In this document: positions 16,750 through 25,580 of the stretch, one piece after another
Position numbering within the stretch: position 1 is the stretch's first letter
Layout: every line of letters begins with the position of its first letter
NCBI GenBank assembly: GCA_038243605.1
Contig: JBBSQX010000015.1
Location: forward strand, 24,733-88,732
Direction of reading: 5' to 3'
Length of the DNA stretch: 64,000 nt
From: Terrimesophilobacter sp038243605
GTDB taxonomy: Bacteria > Actinomycetota > Actinomycetes > Actinomycetales > Microbacteriaceae
Program-made: the position numbers and the translations under genes
The notes under the pieces: model-generated
Told to the model about the DNA's origin: nothing
Databases searched by the model: none
What the model saw: the letters and a program-made list of their open reading frames with translations, nothing else

Positions 16750-18312
16750 TCAGTGAAAGAAGTGTCGCTCGCCTGTAAAGTACATCGTCACGCCTGCAGT
16801 CAGCGCCGCCGCGATGACTTCGTTGTCGCGCACAGAGCCACCCGGCTGAACGATGGCCCGTACGCCGGCATCCAGCAGAATCTGTAGACCATCGGCGAAC
16901 GGGAAGAACGCGTCGGATGCTGCAACGCTGCCTCGTGCGCGATCACCGGCGCGCTCCACCGCAAGCTTGCACGAGTCCACGCGGTTGACCTGGCCCATGC
17001 CGACACCAACGGATGCTCCGCCGTGCGCAAGCAAAATCGCGTTCGACTTCACAGCCCGAACGGCCCGCCACGCGAACTCAAGGTCTGCGCGCACACCCGC
17101 ATCGACGGGATCACCGGAGGCGAGAGTCCACTCATCGAATGGGGCAAAATACGTGTCAGGCATCTGCTCGAGGATTCCACCAGAAATCTGCCGCCATTCC
17201 GTGGCCTCCCGAACGTAGTTCGCGGGGAGCTCCAGTAGCCGCAAGTTCTTCTTCGCCATGAGCACGGTGAGCGCCTCGTCGGTGAAAGCGGGTGCGATGA
17301 TCACCTCGGTGAAGATGTCTTTCATCGACTCCGCGGCGGCCGCATCGATCGGTTTGTTCGCCGCGATCACACCGCCGAACGCTGACACCGGATCGCACTC
17401 GTGGGCGAGGCGGTGCGCGGTGGCGATATTCGACGCGACAGCTATCCCGCACGGGTTCGCGTGCTTGATGATGGCAACGGCCGGCTCGGAGAAGTCGAAG
17501 GCGGCCCGCAGCGCCGCATCCGCATCGACATAGTTGTTGTACGACATGTCTTTGCCATGCACCTGGGTGGCCTGAGCAATACCGCGGCCGTCTAGGGAGT
17601 GAAAGAGGGTCGCCGATTGGTGCGAGTTCTCGCCGTATCGCAGCGGTGCGGGGTCAATGAACTGCAGCGACAAACTTGCGTCGAGAGCGGCGTCGCCGTT
17701 AATAGCGACGTGCGATGCGAAATACGATGCCACGGCCGCGTCATACGCGGCGGTGTGCGCGAACGCCTCTGCGGCCAAACTTTGGCGCTGCGCGAGAGTG
17801 GTGCCTCCGGCCTGCACGGCGGCAATCACGTCGGCGTAGCGGGAAGGCGACACAACGATTGCCACATTCGCGTGGTTCTTGGCCGCCGACCTCACCATGG
17901 CGGGGCCACCAATGTCGACCTGCTCAATGACCTCATCCACCGCCGCGCCGCTGGCCACAGTTTCAACGAACGGGTACAAGTTGACGACAACGAGTTCGAA
18001 CGCTGCAAATCCGAGTTCATACAGTTCGGCCGTGTGCTCTTCGCGGCGAAGGTCAGCCAGGATGCCGGCGTGCACGGCAGGGTGCAGGGTCTTGACGCGC
18101 CCGTCCAACGATTCGGGAAAGCCAGTGACCTCGCGCACCTCGGTCACCGGATGGCCTGCCTCCGCAATCTGGCGCGCCGTCGACCCGGTAGAAACAATCT
18201 CGACCCCCGCGTCGACGAGCGCGGCAGCAAGCTCCAGGAGCCCGCCCTTATCGCTCACCGAAACCAGGGCGCGTTGAACTGGCACAATGTCGCGAATCTG
18301 GGATGCGGTCAT
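16750..18312 (-). CDS. purH: Bifunctional AICAR transformylase/IMP cyclohydrolase
   Basis: Catalyses the last two steps of de novo IMP synthesis: formylation of AICAR with 10-formyl-THF and ring closure. 520 residues, standard length. The N-terminal MGS-like IMP cyclohydrolase domain (about 8-150) starts RALVSVSDKGGL. The transformylase domain has LRYGENSHQ, IIKHANPCG (catalytic Lys-His) and the C-terminal PGGSVRDNEVI. The ATG overlaps the purN stop by 4 bases, as in many actinobacteria, so the two transformylases are made together in the cytosol. Confidence 0.97.
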   Translation of the reverse strand: MTASQIRDIVPVQRALVSVSDKGGLLELAAALVDAGVEIVSTGSTARQIAEAGHPVTEVREVTGFPESLDGRVKTLHPAVHAGILADLRREEHTAELYELGFAAFELVVVNLYPFVETVASGAAVDEVIEQVDIGGPAMVRSAAKNHANVAIVVSPSRYADVIAAVQAGGTTLAQRQSLAAEAFAHTAAYDAAVASYFASHVAINGDAALDASLSLQFIDPAPLRYGENSHQSATLFHSLDGRGIAQATQVHGKDMSYNNYVDADAALRAAFDFSEPAVAIIKHANPCGIAVASNIATAHRLAHECDPVSAFGGVIAANKPIDAAAAESMKDIFTEVIIAPAFTDEALTVLMAKKNLRLLELPANYVREATEWRQISGGILEQMPDTYFAPFDEWTLASGDPVDAGVRADLEFAWRAVRAVKSNAILLAHGGASVGVGMGQVNRVDSCKLAVERAGDRARGSVAASDAFFPFADGLQILLDAGVRAIVQPGGSVRDNEVIAAALTAGVTMYFTGERHFFH

Positions 18313-18896
18313 GCGGGCTCCTCCAGGGTGATGTTTCCGTTGGCGATGTCGAGAATGGTGCGCTCCAAGAGTTGCCGCTCGACAACCTTGATGCGGTCAT
18401 GAAGTGTTGCGTGCGAATCTCCCAGCACGACAGGAACACGTTCCTGCGCGATCACAGGGCCACTGTCAACGCCGCCATCGACGACGATGACACTTGCGCC
18501 CGTCTCGGCCACGCCCGCCGCGAGAGCGTCGCGTACGGCGTGCGCCCCGGGAAACTCGGGGAGGAACGCTGGGTGCGTGTTAAGCAGCCGAGGGGCAAGC
18601 GCATCCACAACCCTCTGCGGCACGATGCGCATGAGGCCGCTCAGGATGACGAGGTCTGGGCTCAGTGCTTGAACCTTTTCAAGGAGCGCGTCACCCCAGC
18701 TATCGCGGTCGGCGTGATCGTGCCACTCGACGATGAACGTCGGAATTCCTCTGCCCTCAGCATGTGCGAGGCCGGATGCCTGCCGGTCAGCGCCGACAGC
18801 AATAACCTCTGCGGGGAATCCGGTTCGCTCACACGCTTCGAGCAGTGAAAGAAGGTTCGACCCCGCGCCGGAGATGAGCACGACAAGACGGAGCAT
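18309..18896 (-). CDS. purN: Phosphoribosylglycinamide formyltransferase
   Basis: Transfers a formyl group from 10-formyl-THF to GAR in purine synthesis. 195 residues. LVVLISGAGSNLLSLLEAC is the phosphate-binding start, LSGLMRIVP and NTHPAFLPEFPGAHAVRDAL hold the catalytic Asn-His region, and G-A-S-V-I-V-V-D-G-G-V-D carries the catalytic Asp. It sits 9 bases after the DUF6350 gene and overlaps purH. Confidence 0.96.
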   Translation of the reverse strand: MLRLVVLISGAGSNLLSLLEACERTGFPAEVIAVGADRQASGLAHAEGRGIPTFIVEWHDHADRDSWGDALLEKVQALSPDLVILSGLMRIVPQRVVDALAPRLLNTHPAFLPEFPGAHAVRDALAAGVAETGASVIVVDGGVDSGPVIAQERVPVVLGDSHATLHDRIKVVERQLLERTILDIANGNITLEEPA

Positions 18897-18905
18897 GCAC
18901 CCAGC

Positions 18906-20300
18906 TTAAGTGGCGCGAGCGGGGCGGCTGACCAGCAGACCTATCGTCGCCGCCACACCAAACTCGAGCGCGGCAAACAGCCCCACCATGAGGGCATCAG
19001 GGCCCACCTCCGCGAGCCGACCTGGGCCCGCAGCGCCACCGGATACCCAGGCGAGCAACCCGAGCAGCAACCCGCCCACCACACCGATGCCGACACCGGT
19101 CAGAACAAGCCTTGAAAGCGAGGAGTGATCACGTGCGCCGCCGGTCGCAATGCCGCCCGGTTCGCCGCTGCCACTGCCACTGCCACTGCCAGAGCTAAAG
19201 CTGCCAGCCGCGCCAATCCTCGTAGCCCCGCTGCCTGCCCTACCACTGTCGGCCTCGCCACTGTCCACTGCACCACGGCCCGTGACGATGACGTCTGCTT
19301 CTATAGTGCGCAACACCGCGGGCCGGATGGCCGCGCCCACCAGGAACGCGGCCACGATAGGCACGAGTAGCCCGAGAAATCCGAACGCAAAATCTCCCGT
19401 CGGCAGAGCACCAAGAATGGGCACCGCCGGAAGCGGACCAAGACTTGTTCCCAATGGCCCAACAGAAGATCCAGCTCCGATGGCGAAGCCCGGTCCGACC
19501 AGCCACGATGCCGTCCACATGACGAAGTTGGGCAGAAAAGCGAGCTCAGCGAGCGTCACAGCGACGCCGCCGAGAACATCCGAATGGATGCCCTCATAGA
19601 GCGCAATCACCTGCGCATAGTTGGTCAGAATCATCACGGCAAGCAGGAGGCTAGACACTGACACCACGATCATGGCGGCGGCGGCCCCGCCACGAAGGGA
19701 CTGCGAGAGCACCCCACGCTCCCGCACGGGTTGCGCATCCCACCACGTGCCGAGCATGCCACGGGTGACCTCCCGGCCAGGCATACGGCGCAGTCGACGC
19801 TCCGCAAGCCAAAGCCCAAGACAAAGACCGGTCGCGAAGACAAAGGTAGGTAAGAGCGAACCCTGCCAAAGGGATGGCCGCGCGAACTCGTGCAAAGAGC
19901 TCAATGTCGCACCAAACGACAGCACACCTATGACAACAACAGCGACAATGCTGCCCAGCTTCACGTACGGGGTCTCGGCAATACGTCGGCCTGCGCGCAC
20001 CGCCAGAAGCAGGGTGAGAAGCCCGACACCCAGCGCGGCAATCGACACCACGAACGGTGTACCCGCTGCGGGCAGCCCGGTGCTGGCCGCGGTGAGGGGG
20101 TCAAGGCTCAGCGTGACATCCGCTCCGTGACCGACGAGCCAAAAGTCAACGGAGGCGCGCCAGAACACGCTCCAGTCGAGCTGGAGACCGTACTGAAATG
20201 CCCACATGAATGTCAGCGGCACCAGAGGAATGCCAATGCCAATGCCCACAACAAGCAGCGCCTCTAGCGCGGCAAACAGGGAGGTGAGCGAACGGTTCAT
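18906..20300 (-). CDS. DUF6350-family polytopic membrane protein
   Basis: 464 residues with roughly ten hydrophobic segments. The N-terminus (LFAALEALLVVGIGIGIPLVPLTFMWAF) and the SWLVGPGFAIGAGSSVGPLG segment are recognisable features of the actinobacterial DUF6350 family, consistently located upstream of purN. A Gly-Ser-rich loop (GSGSGSGSGEPGG, coded near 19150-19195) lies between helices and is probably cytosolic and disordered. No enzymatic motif is visible and the function is unknown. Start ATG (20298-20300) has GGTGAGCGAAC just upstream. Confidence 0.88.
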   Translation of the reverse strand: MNRSLTSLFAALEALLVVGIGIGIPLVPLTFMWAFQYGLQLDWSVFWRASVDFWLVGHGADVTLSLDPLTAASTGLPAAGTPFVVSIAALGVGLLTLLLAVRAGRRIAETPYVKLGSIVAVVVIGVLSFGATLSSLHEFARPSLWQGSLLPTFVFATGLCLGLWLAERRLRRMPGREVTRGMLGTWWDAQPVRERGVLSQSLRGGAAAAMIVVSVSSLLLAVMILTNYAQVIALYEGIHSDVLGGVAVTLAELAFLPNFVMWTASWLVGPGFAIGAGSSVGPLGTSLGPLPAVPILGALPTGDFAFGFLGLLVPIVAAFLVGAAIRPAVLRTIEADVIVTGRGAVDSGEADSGRAGSGATRIGAAGSFSSGSGSGSGSGEPGGIATGGARDHSSLSRLVLTGVGIGVVGGLLLGLLAWVSGGAAGPGRLAEVGPDALMVGLFAALEFGVAATIGLLVSRPARAT

Positions 20301-20441
20301 ACGCGTCGGAGTTTACCGTCGAGGGCCAGCCAAGCCTCTGCGCCACTCTCGACATCCGCGACACTCGGCTCGCAGCGCCCACGGCGCAGCACCCAACGCA
20401 CCTCACCCAACGCACAAGCCTGACGGCGCCACCCGCGCCAC

Positions 20442-20538
20442 CGTGTTGCAGCACGTGTTGCAAGCACGTTTTGCAGCCCGAGTGGCAGCACGTGTTGCAG
20501 CCCGTGTTGCAGCCCGTGTTGCAGCCCGAGTTGCAAGC
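20442..20538. repeat. 12-base tandem repeat (GTGTTGCAGCCC-like), about 8 units
   Basis: Units such as GTGTTGCAGCAC, GTTTTGCAGCCC, GAGTGGCAGCAC and three consecutive GTGTTGCAGCCC follow one another; two units carry a one-base insertion. Imperfect outer and identical inner copies suggest recent expansion in the middle of the array. No spacers. Confidence 0.88.
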
Positions 20539-20605
20539 CTCGTGAGGGGTCCCAAAGTGCCCTTCCCGTGACACCTAAAGGGAAGTTCGGGACCCCTCAC
20601 GAGGC
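20537..20605 (-). terminator. Long hairpin downstream of sucD
   Basis: A 17-base perfect inverted repeat (20537-20553 with 20589-20605) encloses a 35-base loop that holds a second stem, CTTCCC/GGGAAG (20562-20567 with 20580-20585). It begins 12 bases past the sucD stop on the minus strand. There is no T run after the stem, so it may be a non-canonical actinobacterial terminator or an RNA-stabilising element. Confidence 0.55.
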
Positions 20606-20617
20606 AAACAGCGTGGT

Positions 20618-21505
20618 TTAGAGGGCGGCGAGGATGTCGCGCATGAGGTTCGCAGCCTCGGATGGGGTCTTGCCCACCTTGACGCCAGCCGCCTCGAGCG
20701 CTTCTTTCTTTGCCTGAGCGGTGCCGGCAGAGCCAGACACGATCGCACCAGCATGGCCCATCGTCTTGCCCTCTGGGGCCGTGAACCCAGCAACGTAGCC
20801 GACAACCGGCTTCGTGACGTGCGCCTTGATGTATTCGGCCGCGCGCTCTTCAGCGTCGCCTCCGATTTCACCGATCATGACGATCGCCTTGGTCTCTGGG
20901 TCAGCCTCGAAGGCCGCAAGCGCGTCGATGTGCGTGGTGCCGATGATGGGGTCACCGCCGATGCCGATGGCCGAAGAGAAACCGAGATCGCGCAGTTCGT
21001 ACATCATCTGGTACGTGAGCGTTCCCGACTTGGAGACCAAGCCGATCGGGCCCTTGTGGGTGATGTTCGCCGGGGTGATACCGACAAGCGCCTCATCTGG
21101 TGTGATGATGCCGGGGCAGTTCGGGCCGATGATGCGGGTCTTGTTGCCCTTCGCCTTGGCGTGAGCCCACGCCTGCGCGGCATCCTGAACGGGAACGCCC
21201 TCAGTGATGACCACGAGCAGCGGGATGCCGGCGTCGATGGCCTCAAACATGGCGTCTTTCGTAAACGCTGGGGGCACAAACGCGATGGAGACATCCGCGC
21301 CCGTCTTCTCCATTGCTTCGGCGACAGTGCCAAACACGGCAAGCTCAACGTCGCCGTGGGTGACGGTAGTGCCAGCCTTGCGCGCGTTGACGCCGCCGAC
21401 GACCTGCGTGCCCGCCTTCAGCATGAGGGCGGTGTGCTTGGTGCCTTCGCCGCCGGTAATGCCTTGGACGATGACCTTCGAGTCCTTATTGAGGAAGATT
21501 GACAT
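20618..21505 (-). CDS. sucD: Succinyl-CoA synthetase alpha subunit
   Basis: TCA-cycle enzyme subunit that binds CoA and carries the phosphohistidine; with sucC it interconverts succinyl-CoA and succinate with ATP/GDP phosphorylation. 295 residues. CoA-binding Rossmann domain begins IVQGITGGEGT, the mid segment is GPNCPGIITP, and the active His lies in GHAGAIVSG near residue 250. It lies 12 bases after sucC in one operon. Confidence 0.97.
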   Translation of the reverse strand: MSIFLNKDSKVIVQGITGGEGTKHTALMLKAGTQVVGGVNARKAGTTVTHGDVELAVFGTVAEAMEKTGADVSIAFVPPAFTKDAMFEAIDAGIPLLVVITEGVPVQDAAQAWAHAKAKGNKTRIIGPNCPGIITPDEALVGITPANITHKGPIGLVSKSGTLTYQMMYELRDLGFSSAIGIGGDPIIGTTHIDALAAFEADPETKAIVMIGEIGGDAEERAAEYIKAHVTKPVVGYVAGFTAPEGKTMGHAGAIVSGSAGTAQAKKEALEAAGVKVGKTPSEAANLMRDILAAL

Positions 21506-21517
21506 GTTCTAAATCCT

Positions 21518-22681
21518 TTACTTCGAAGCCAGTTCAGCAGCCTTGTCGGCGCCTTCGTCCATGGTGTTTGCAATAGTCACGAGCGGGTGCGCCGCTTCGT
21601 TCAGAATGCGGCGGCCTTCTTCTACGTTGTTGCCATCGAGGCGCACAACGAGCGGCTTGCTCGCCTTGTCGCCGAGCGTGTTGAGCGCACCCACGATGCC
21701 GTTCGCTACGGCGTCACACGCGGTGATGCCACCGAAGACGTTCACGAACACGCTCTTCACCTGCTCGTCGCCGAGAATCACGTCGAGGCCAGCGGCCATG
21801 ACCGCGGCGGATGCTCCGCCCCCAATGTCGAGAAAGTTGGCCGGCTTGACTCCGCCATACTTTTCGCCAGCGTAGGCAACAACATCAAGTGTGCTCATGA
21901 CGAGCCCAGCGCCGTTACCGATGACGCCAACGGAGCCGTCGAGCTTCACATAGTTGAGGCCGGCAGTCTTGGCCTTCGCTTCGAGCGGGTCGGCGGATGC
22001 TGCATCCTCAAGACCAGCGTGGTTCGGGTGACGGAAGTCGGCGTTCTCGTCGATGGTCACCTTGCCGTCGAGTGCGAGGATCTCGCCATCAGCGGTGAGC
22101 ACGAGCGGGTTGACCTCAACGAGCGAGGCATCTTCGCCCGTGTAAACCTCGTACAGCTTGACGAGAACTGGCGTGACCTTGGCGATGAGCTCCTCAGGGA
22201 AGCCTCCGGCGCGGGCGATCTCTGCCGCCTTCTCTTCGGTCATCCCAACGATGGGGTCAACCTCGATCTTGGCGAGCGCTTCTGGCCGTTCGACAGCGAG
22301 AATCTCGATCTCTACGCCACCCTCGTAGCTGCACAGTGAAAGGTAGGAGCGGTTTGCGCGGTCGAGCATCACCGAGAAGTAGAACTCTTGCTCGATCTTG
22401 GCGCCCTGGGCGACCATCACGCGGCGCACAACGTGCCCCTTGATGTCGAGCCCAAGAATCTGCTCAGCGGCAGCAAACGCGTCGTCGGGGTTGTGAACGA
22501 CCTTCACTCCGCCAGCTTTGCCGCGGCCCCCCACCTTCACCTGCGCTTTGACGACGACGGTGCCGCCAATCTTCTCGGCGGCAGCCTTCGCCTCCTCTGG
22601 CGTATCGGCGATGATGCCTGCGAGAACAGGCACTCCATACGATTCAAAAAGGTCTCTGGCCTGATACTCGAAAAGATCCAC
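21518..22681 (-). CDS. sucC: Succinyl-CoA synthetase beta subunit
   Basis: 387 residues. ATP-grasp nucleotide-binding domain (about 1-230) begins DLFEYQARDLFESYGVPV, with KAQVKVGGRGKAGGV and EVNPLVLTADG for Mg-ATP. The C-terminal CoA-ligase domain has NFLDIGGGAS and VFGGITACD. Start is a GTG (22679-22681); the N-terminal sequence aligns with family starts. First gene of sucCD. Confidence 0.97.
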   Translation of the reverse strand: MDLFEYQARDLFESYGVPVLAGIIADTPEEAKAAAEKIGGTVVVKAQVKVGGRGKAGGVKVVHNPDDAFAAAEQILGLDIKGHVVRRVMVAQGAKIEQEFYFSVMLDRANRSYLSLCSYEGGVEIEILAVERPEALAKIEVDPIVGMTEEKAAEIARAGGFPEELIAKVTPVLVKLYEVYTGEDASLVEVNPLVLTADGEILALDGKVTIDENADFRHPNHAGLEDAASADPLEAKAKTAGLNYVKLDGSVGVIGNGAGLVMSTLDVVAYAGEKYGGVKPANFLDIGGGASAAVMAAGLDVILGDEQVKSVFVNVFGGITACDAVANGIVGALNTLGDKASKPLVVRLDGNNVEEGRRILNEAAHPLVTIANTMDEGADKAAELASK

Positions 22682-22915
22682 GCTGCTTGTTCCAATCCGC
22701 GCGTAAGGGGTGTGTGAGTGACGGCGAATTGCCGCGTGGCCGCTGGGCCTGCACGACGCGCCAAGAATTTACTTTACCCGCTCGACCCGAACGCGACCTC
22801 CGCACGCGATCACGAACCTACAAAAATCGATGAGCTCCCGCGCCAGGCGAACGTGCGCGCGGGTCAGTTGACACCGCATCAGCGACTCCCGGTGAAGCTT
22901 CGCTAGAGTTTTGGG

Positions 22916-24022
22916 GTGACCTTGCAGAACGCTTACGGCGACAAAGAGTTTCCTGTTCGTGCGCGATGGCGGTGGCGAAAGATCGTGACAGCAGCGCGGC
23001 GCCAGCGCAATTCGCGCGCAGACAAAGCGCTCATCTTTGTTATCTTTTTCAGTGTCGCCGGGGTGCTCATTATTGCGCTGTGGGGCGTCGGATCGCTCAC
23101 GAGCACCACGTTCGACAGCTTCATGCAGGATGACAACCTCTTCGGAAAGTTCATCGGCGTCGTTATGGTGATCGCGATACCAACACTGTTCATGAGCTGG
23201 CTCCTCTCCTTTGGTGACGCGGGGCTCCCTCGCCGCGAGCAACGCAGGTATCAGCGACTCGCGCAGGCGACGCCGCTCACCGAACGGCAGGGCCAGATTC
23301 TGGCGCTGGATGCTGTTTCTGACTTCGATATCGGTGGCTGGAACCGAAGCCTCGAATACTTGCCATTGTGGTGCGCAATGCCCGCACCACTTCGCACGAA
23401 ACATGAGAAGAACGCTAGCTACCAGCCATTTCTTAGTTTTCAGCTGACAGGCGTGGACTCGCTGCGTAACCATTTGGATCAGGCACAGACCATCGTGAGC
23501 ACCGTTGATGCTGAGCACCGCATCGAGCGAGCGCTCGGCGAAGACAGCCTCAGCCTTAAGTTCGTCGACGTGCTCTCCAACCCGGAGGCAGCGGAGCCCG
23601 TTCAACGTTTGGCTTCGCTCACGGGAAATACGGAAGCGGCCATCCGCAAACTTGGCGAGGCACCGGCGGGTTCGCCAGCGCCACTGCTCTGGGCCGCCGA
23701 CGTGATGCTCACCATCGGTTTGGTGCGCAGCGTTTACGTGGCCGAATACCTCGATGCGGAGCTCGCTTGGAAATATCTGGAACAGCTGGGCAAAGTGGCG
23801 TTTGGCACATTTTCGAGTAGCGATGAATATTGGGCGAACGCGCGCATCGGACTGGCTTTCGTAAGCAATAGTCGCGAAGCCGTACAGCGGTTTGACACTA
23901 CCTATCGAGATCTAAAATTAAGTCGTTGGCCAGCGATACTCACCACTTTTCCGCACAATGCGGCCGACCAGATTCCGGATGTGGTGCGCAACCTCCGCGC
24001 GAAAACTCCCCTCGCGGACTGA
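22916..24022 (+). CDS. Membrane protein with DUF1266-like C-terminal domain
   Basis: 368 residues from a GTG. A basic N-terminus is followed by two membrane helices (about 40-62 and 80-102), then a soluble part. Residues around 265-325, with GLVRSVYVAEYLDAELAWKYLEQLGKVAF.TFSS..EYWANARIGLAF, resemble the DUF1266 pattern of a Gly-Tyr-Leu-Asp helix, Ala-Trp and a Tyr/Trp-rich closing helix. DUF1266 proteins have no defined biochemical role and are often associated with polymorphic-toxin or envelope contexts. The long frame on the opposite strand (22769-23605) is rejected as a shadow. Start uncertain by a few codons. Confidence 0.7.
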   Translation: MTLQNAYGDKEFPVRARWRWRKIVTAARRQRNSRADKALIFVIFFSVAGVLIIALWGVGSLTSTTFDSFMQDDNLFGKFIGVVMVIAIPTLFMSWLLSFGDAGLPRREQRRYQRLAQATPLTERQGQILALDAVSDFDIGGWNRSLEYLPLWCAMPAPLRTKHEKNASYQPFLSFQLTGVDSLRNHLDQAQTIVSTVDAEHRIERALGEDSLSLKFVDVLSNPEAAEPVQRLASLTGNTEAAIRKLGEAPAGSPAPLLWAADVMLTIGLVRSVYVAEYLDAELAWKYLEQLGKVAFGTFSSSDEYWANARIGLAFVSNSREAVQRFDTTYRDLKLSRWPAILTTFPHNAADQIPDVVRNLRAKTPLAD

Positions 24023-24151
24023 TTGTCGCGGAGTGGCACTGCCGATCAATGACTGGCACTGCCTGGCACTGCCTCGCGGTGCCCGGCGCTGTCAGTGCAC
24101 TGACAGACACTTTCAGGCACTGACAGGCACCGTCGCGACGTCACCGCCGAA
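24023..24151. repeat. Short repeats and 18-base palindrome between convergent genes
   Basis: The word TGGCACTGCC recurs between 24030 and 24075. A perfect 18-base palindrome, CTGTCAGTGCACTGACAG, spans 24089-24106, and CACTGACAG is repeated again just after it. The gap lies between convergent stops, so transcription-termination or recombination-relic roles are possible; no gene seen. Confidence 0.75.
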
Positions 24152-25570
24152 CTACTCCTCCGCACGAAAGAGCACATCGCCGGTGGCAATGTCTGCGCTC
24201 ATGAGCCGAGCCCGCACGCTCTCCCCCGCGAGGAGTGTGCCCTCACACTGCGCGGTCACGGCGGGGTCATCCAGCTGAATTTGGCCGCCGAGGTTGGTTA
24301 CTCTGAGCACCGTCGCCGGGACGACCTCACCCACCTTTGATCGCAAAACGGCGGCCTCAATGCGGTTCACCGACTCATTATTAAGTCGACCAGCGAGATT
24401 GTCTGAGGCTGCCATGATGGCGGGGAGTTCTGGCAAGGCGTCGCGCGCCCATACGGGAATCTCGCGCCCGTTCGCGAGTGCTTCGCAGACTACAAGCACG
24501 AAACGGTCGACGAGCCTCCGCAGCGGAGCTGTGGCATGCGCGTACGGTGCCGCTACCGCGGACTGGATCACCAGTTCGGGCACCTCACCGTCAAATGCGG
24601 TGTAGCCAGCACCGCGAAATAGCGAGGCAGCCGCGTGCATTATCGCTAGTTCATAGGGGTCGGCGGGGCTGAGGGTACGCAAATATTCGCCGTACGGCAT
24701 ATCTTCTGGCCACGGGGTTCCGAGTGCAGCGACACTGCGACTAAACGCTGCAACCGAGTCGTCGTCAGGTCGCGGCATGGTGCGCAGAATGCCCACCTTG
24801 CCGTCGATCATGATCTTCGCGGCGGCCATCCCGGTCATGAGTGAAACCTGGGCGTTCCACCCTTCCGCCTCGATCGGTTGGCGTCGAATCAGTGTGTAGC
24901 TGCCGTTCGTTTCGCGGACCTCTTGGTCGGGCCGTCCGAGGCTTGCCCCGCCGCGCTCTCGCTCCAGCTCGATGAGCTTCACGCCGATCTCCTTGAGCAG
25001 AGCGACGCCCTCTGGTGCCGTGCCGGTGTCAATGAGTGACTGCACCTCGTCGTAGTCGTACCTTGCGGTACTGCAAATTTGCGCGCGCTCGAGTTGTGTC
25101 GTGGTGACTTTGGCTGCTGCGTCGAGCGTGAACGTCCAGACGAAAGCACCGCGCACGGCGTTCGGCAGAAGCGAAGCTGCGCCCTCGCTGATGATAGGCG
25201 GATGCAACGGGATGCGGCCATCCGGCGGGTAGTACGTCTGCCCGCGCTTGCGAGCCTCCGTGTCGATCGCTCCACTAGGCGTGACGAAGGCGGGAACATC
25301 GGCGATGGCGTAGCGCACCACATAACCGTCGCCATGCCGCTCCAGCTGCATTGCTTGATCGAGGTCCATTGAGTCGGGCGGGTCAATCGTGATGAACGGC
25401 ATGTCACGAAGAGTCAACTCGGGCAATGTGACCGCCGCCACCGCGTGCTCAGCCTCGGCCAGCACCCCTGCCGGAAACTCCTCGGTGTCCTGGAGCTCCG
25501 CACGCAGGGTGGCCAGAGAGCGTGCAAGCTCGCCGTCAGCATTTCCGAGTCGAACAGTAGAGAGGGTCAT
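24152..25570 (-). CDS. RNB-domain ribonuclease (RNase II/R family), short form
   Basis: 472 residues from the ATG at 25570. GAGGAG lies seven bases before this ATG; an upstream in-frame start (25675) would run into the helicase gene. The catalytic RNB domain occupies about residues 45-390 with the Mg-binding Asp cluster in FITIDPPDSMDLDQAM. The C-terminus (about 405-470) looks like an OB/S1-type fold. The N-terminal cold-shock domains of RNase II and RNase R are absent. It degrades RNA 3' to 5' processively by family inference. The gene follows uvrD/pcrA by 10 bases. Confidence 0.9.
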   Translation of the reverse strand: MTLSTVRLGNADGELARSLATLRAELQDTEEFPAGVLAEAEHAVAAVTLPELTLRDMPFITIDPPDSMDLDQAMQLERHGDGYVVRYAIADVPAFVTPSGAIDTEARKRGQTYYPPDGRIPLHPPIISEGAASLLPNAVRGAFVWTFTLDAAAKVTTTQLERAQICSTARYDYDEVQSLIDTGTAPEGVALLKEIGVKLIELERERGGASLGRPDQEVRETNGSYTLIRRQPIEAEGWNAQVSLMTGMAAAKIMIDGKVGILRTMPRPDDDSVAAFSRSVAALGTPWPEDMPYGEYLRTLSPADPYELAIMHAAASLFRGAGYTAFDGEVPELVIQSAVAAPYAHATAPLRRLVDRFVLVVCEALANGREIPVWARDALPELPAIMAASDNLAGRLNNESVNRIEAAVLRSKVGEVVPATVLRVTNLGGQIQLDDPAVTAQCEGTLLAGESVRARLMSADIATGDVLFRAEE

Positions 25571-25580
25571 AGCTTTCTCC

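Larger units (their letters stand above)
20301..20617. other. Non-coding gap with 12-base repeat and long hairpin
   Basis: The 317 bases between sucD and the DUF6350 gene contain no convincing gene. The centre is a roughly 12-base tandem repeat (20442-20538) followed by a 17-base perfect hairpin (20537-20605), listed separately. Short open frames across the repeat read as Ala-Ala-Thr-Arg repeats and are products of the repeat. Confidence 0.7.

Noticed and set aside
20403..20600. Ala-Thr-Arg repeat protein on the minus strand
   Set aside because: The frame is produced by the 12-base repeat and runs into the hairpin; no start signal or conserved flank.
22769..23605. 278-codon minus-strand frame
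   Set aside because: It is antisense to the DUF1266-like gene, extends into the sucC upstream region, and its Arg/Cys/His-rich composition is not protein-like.
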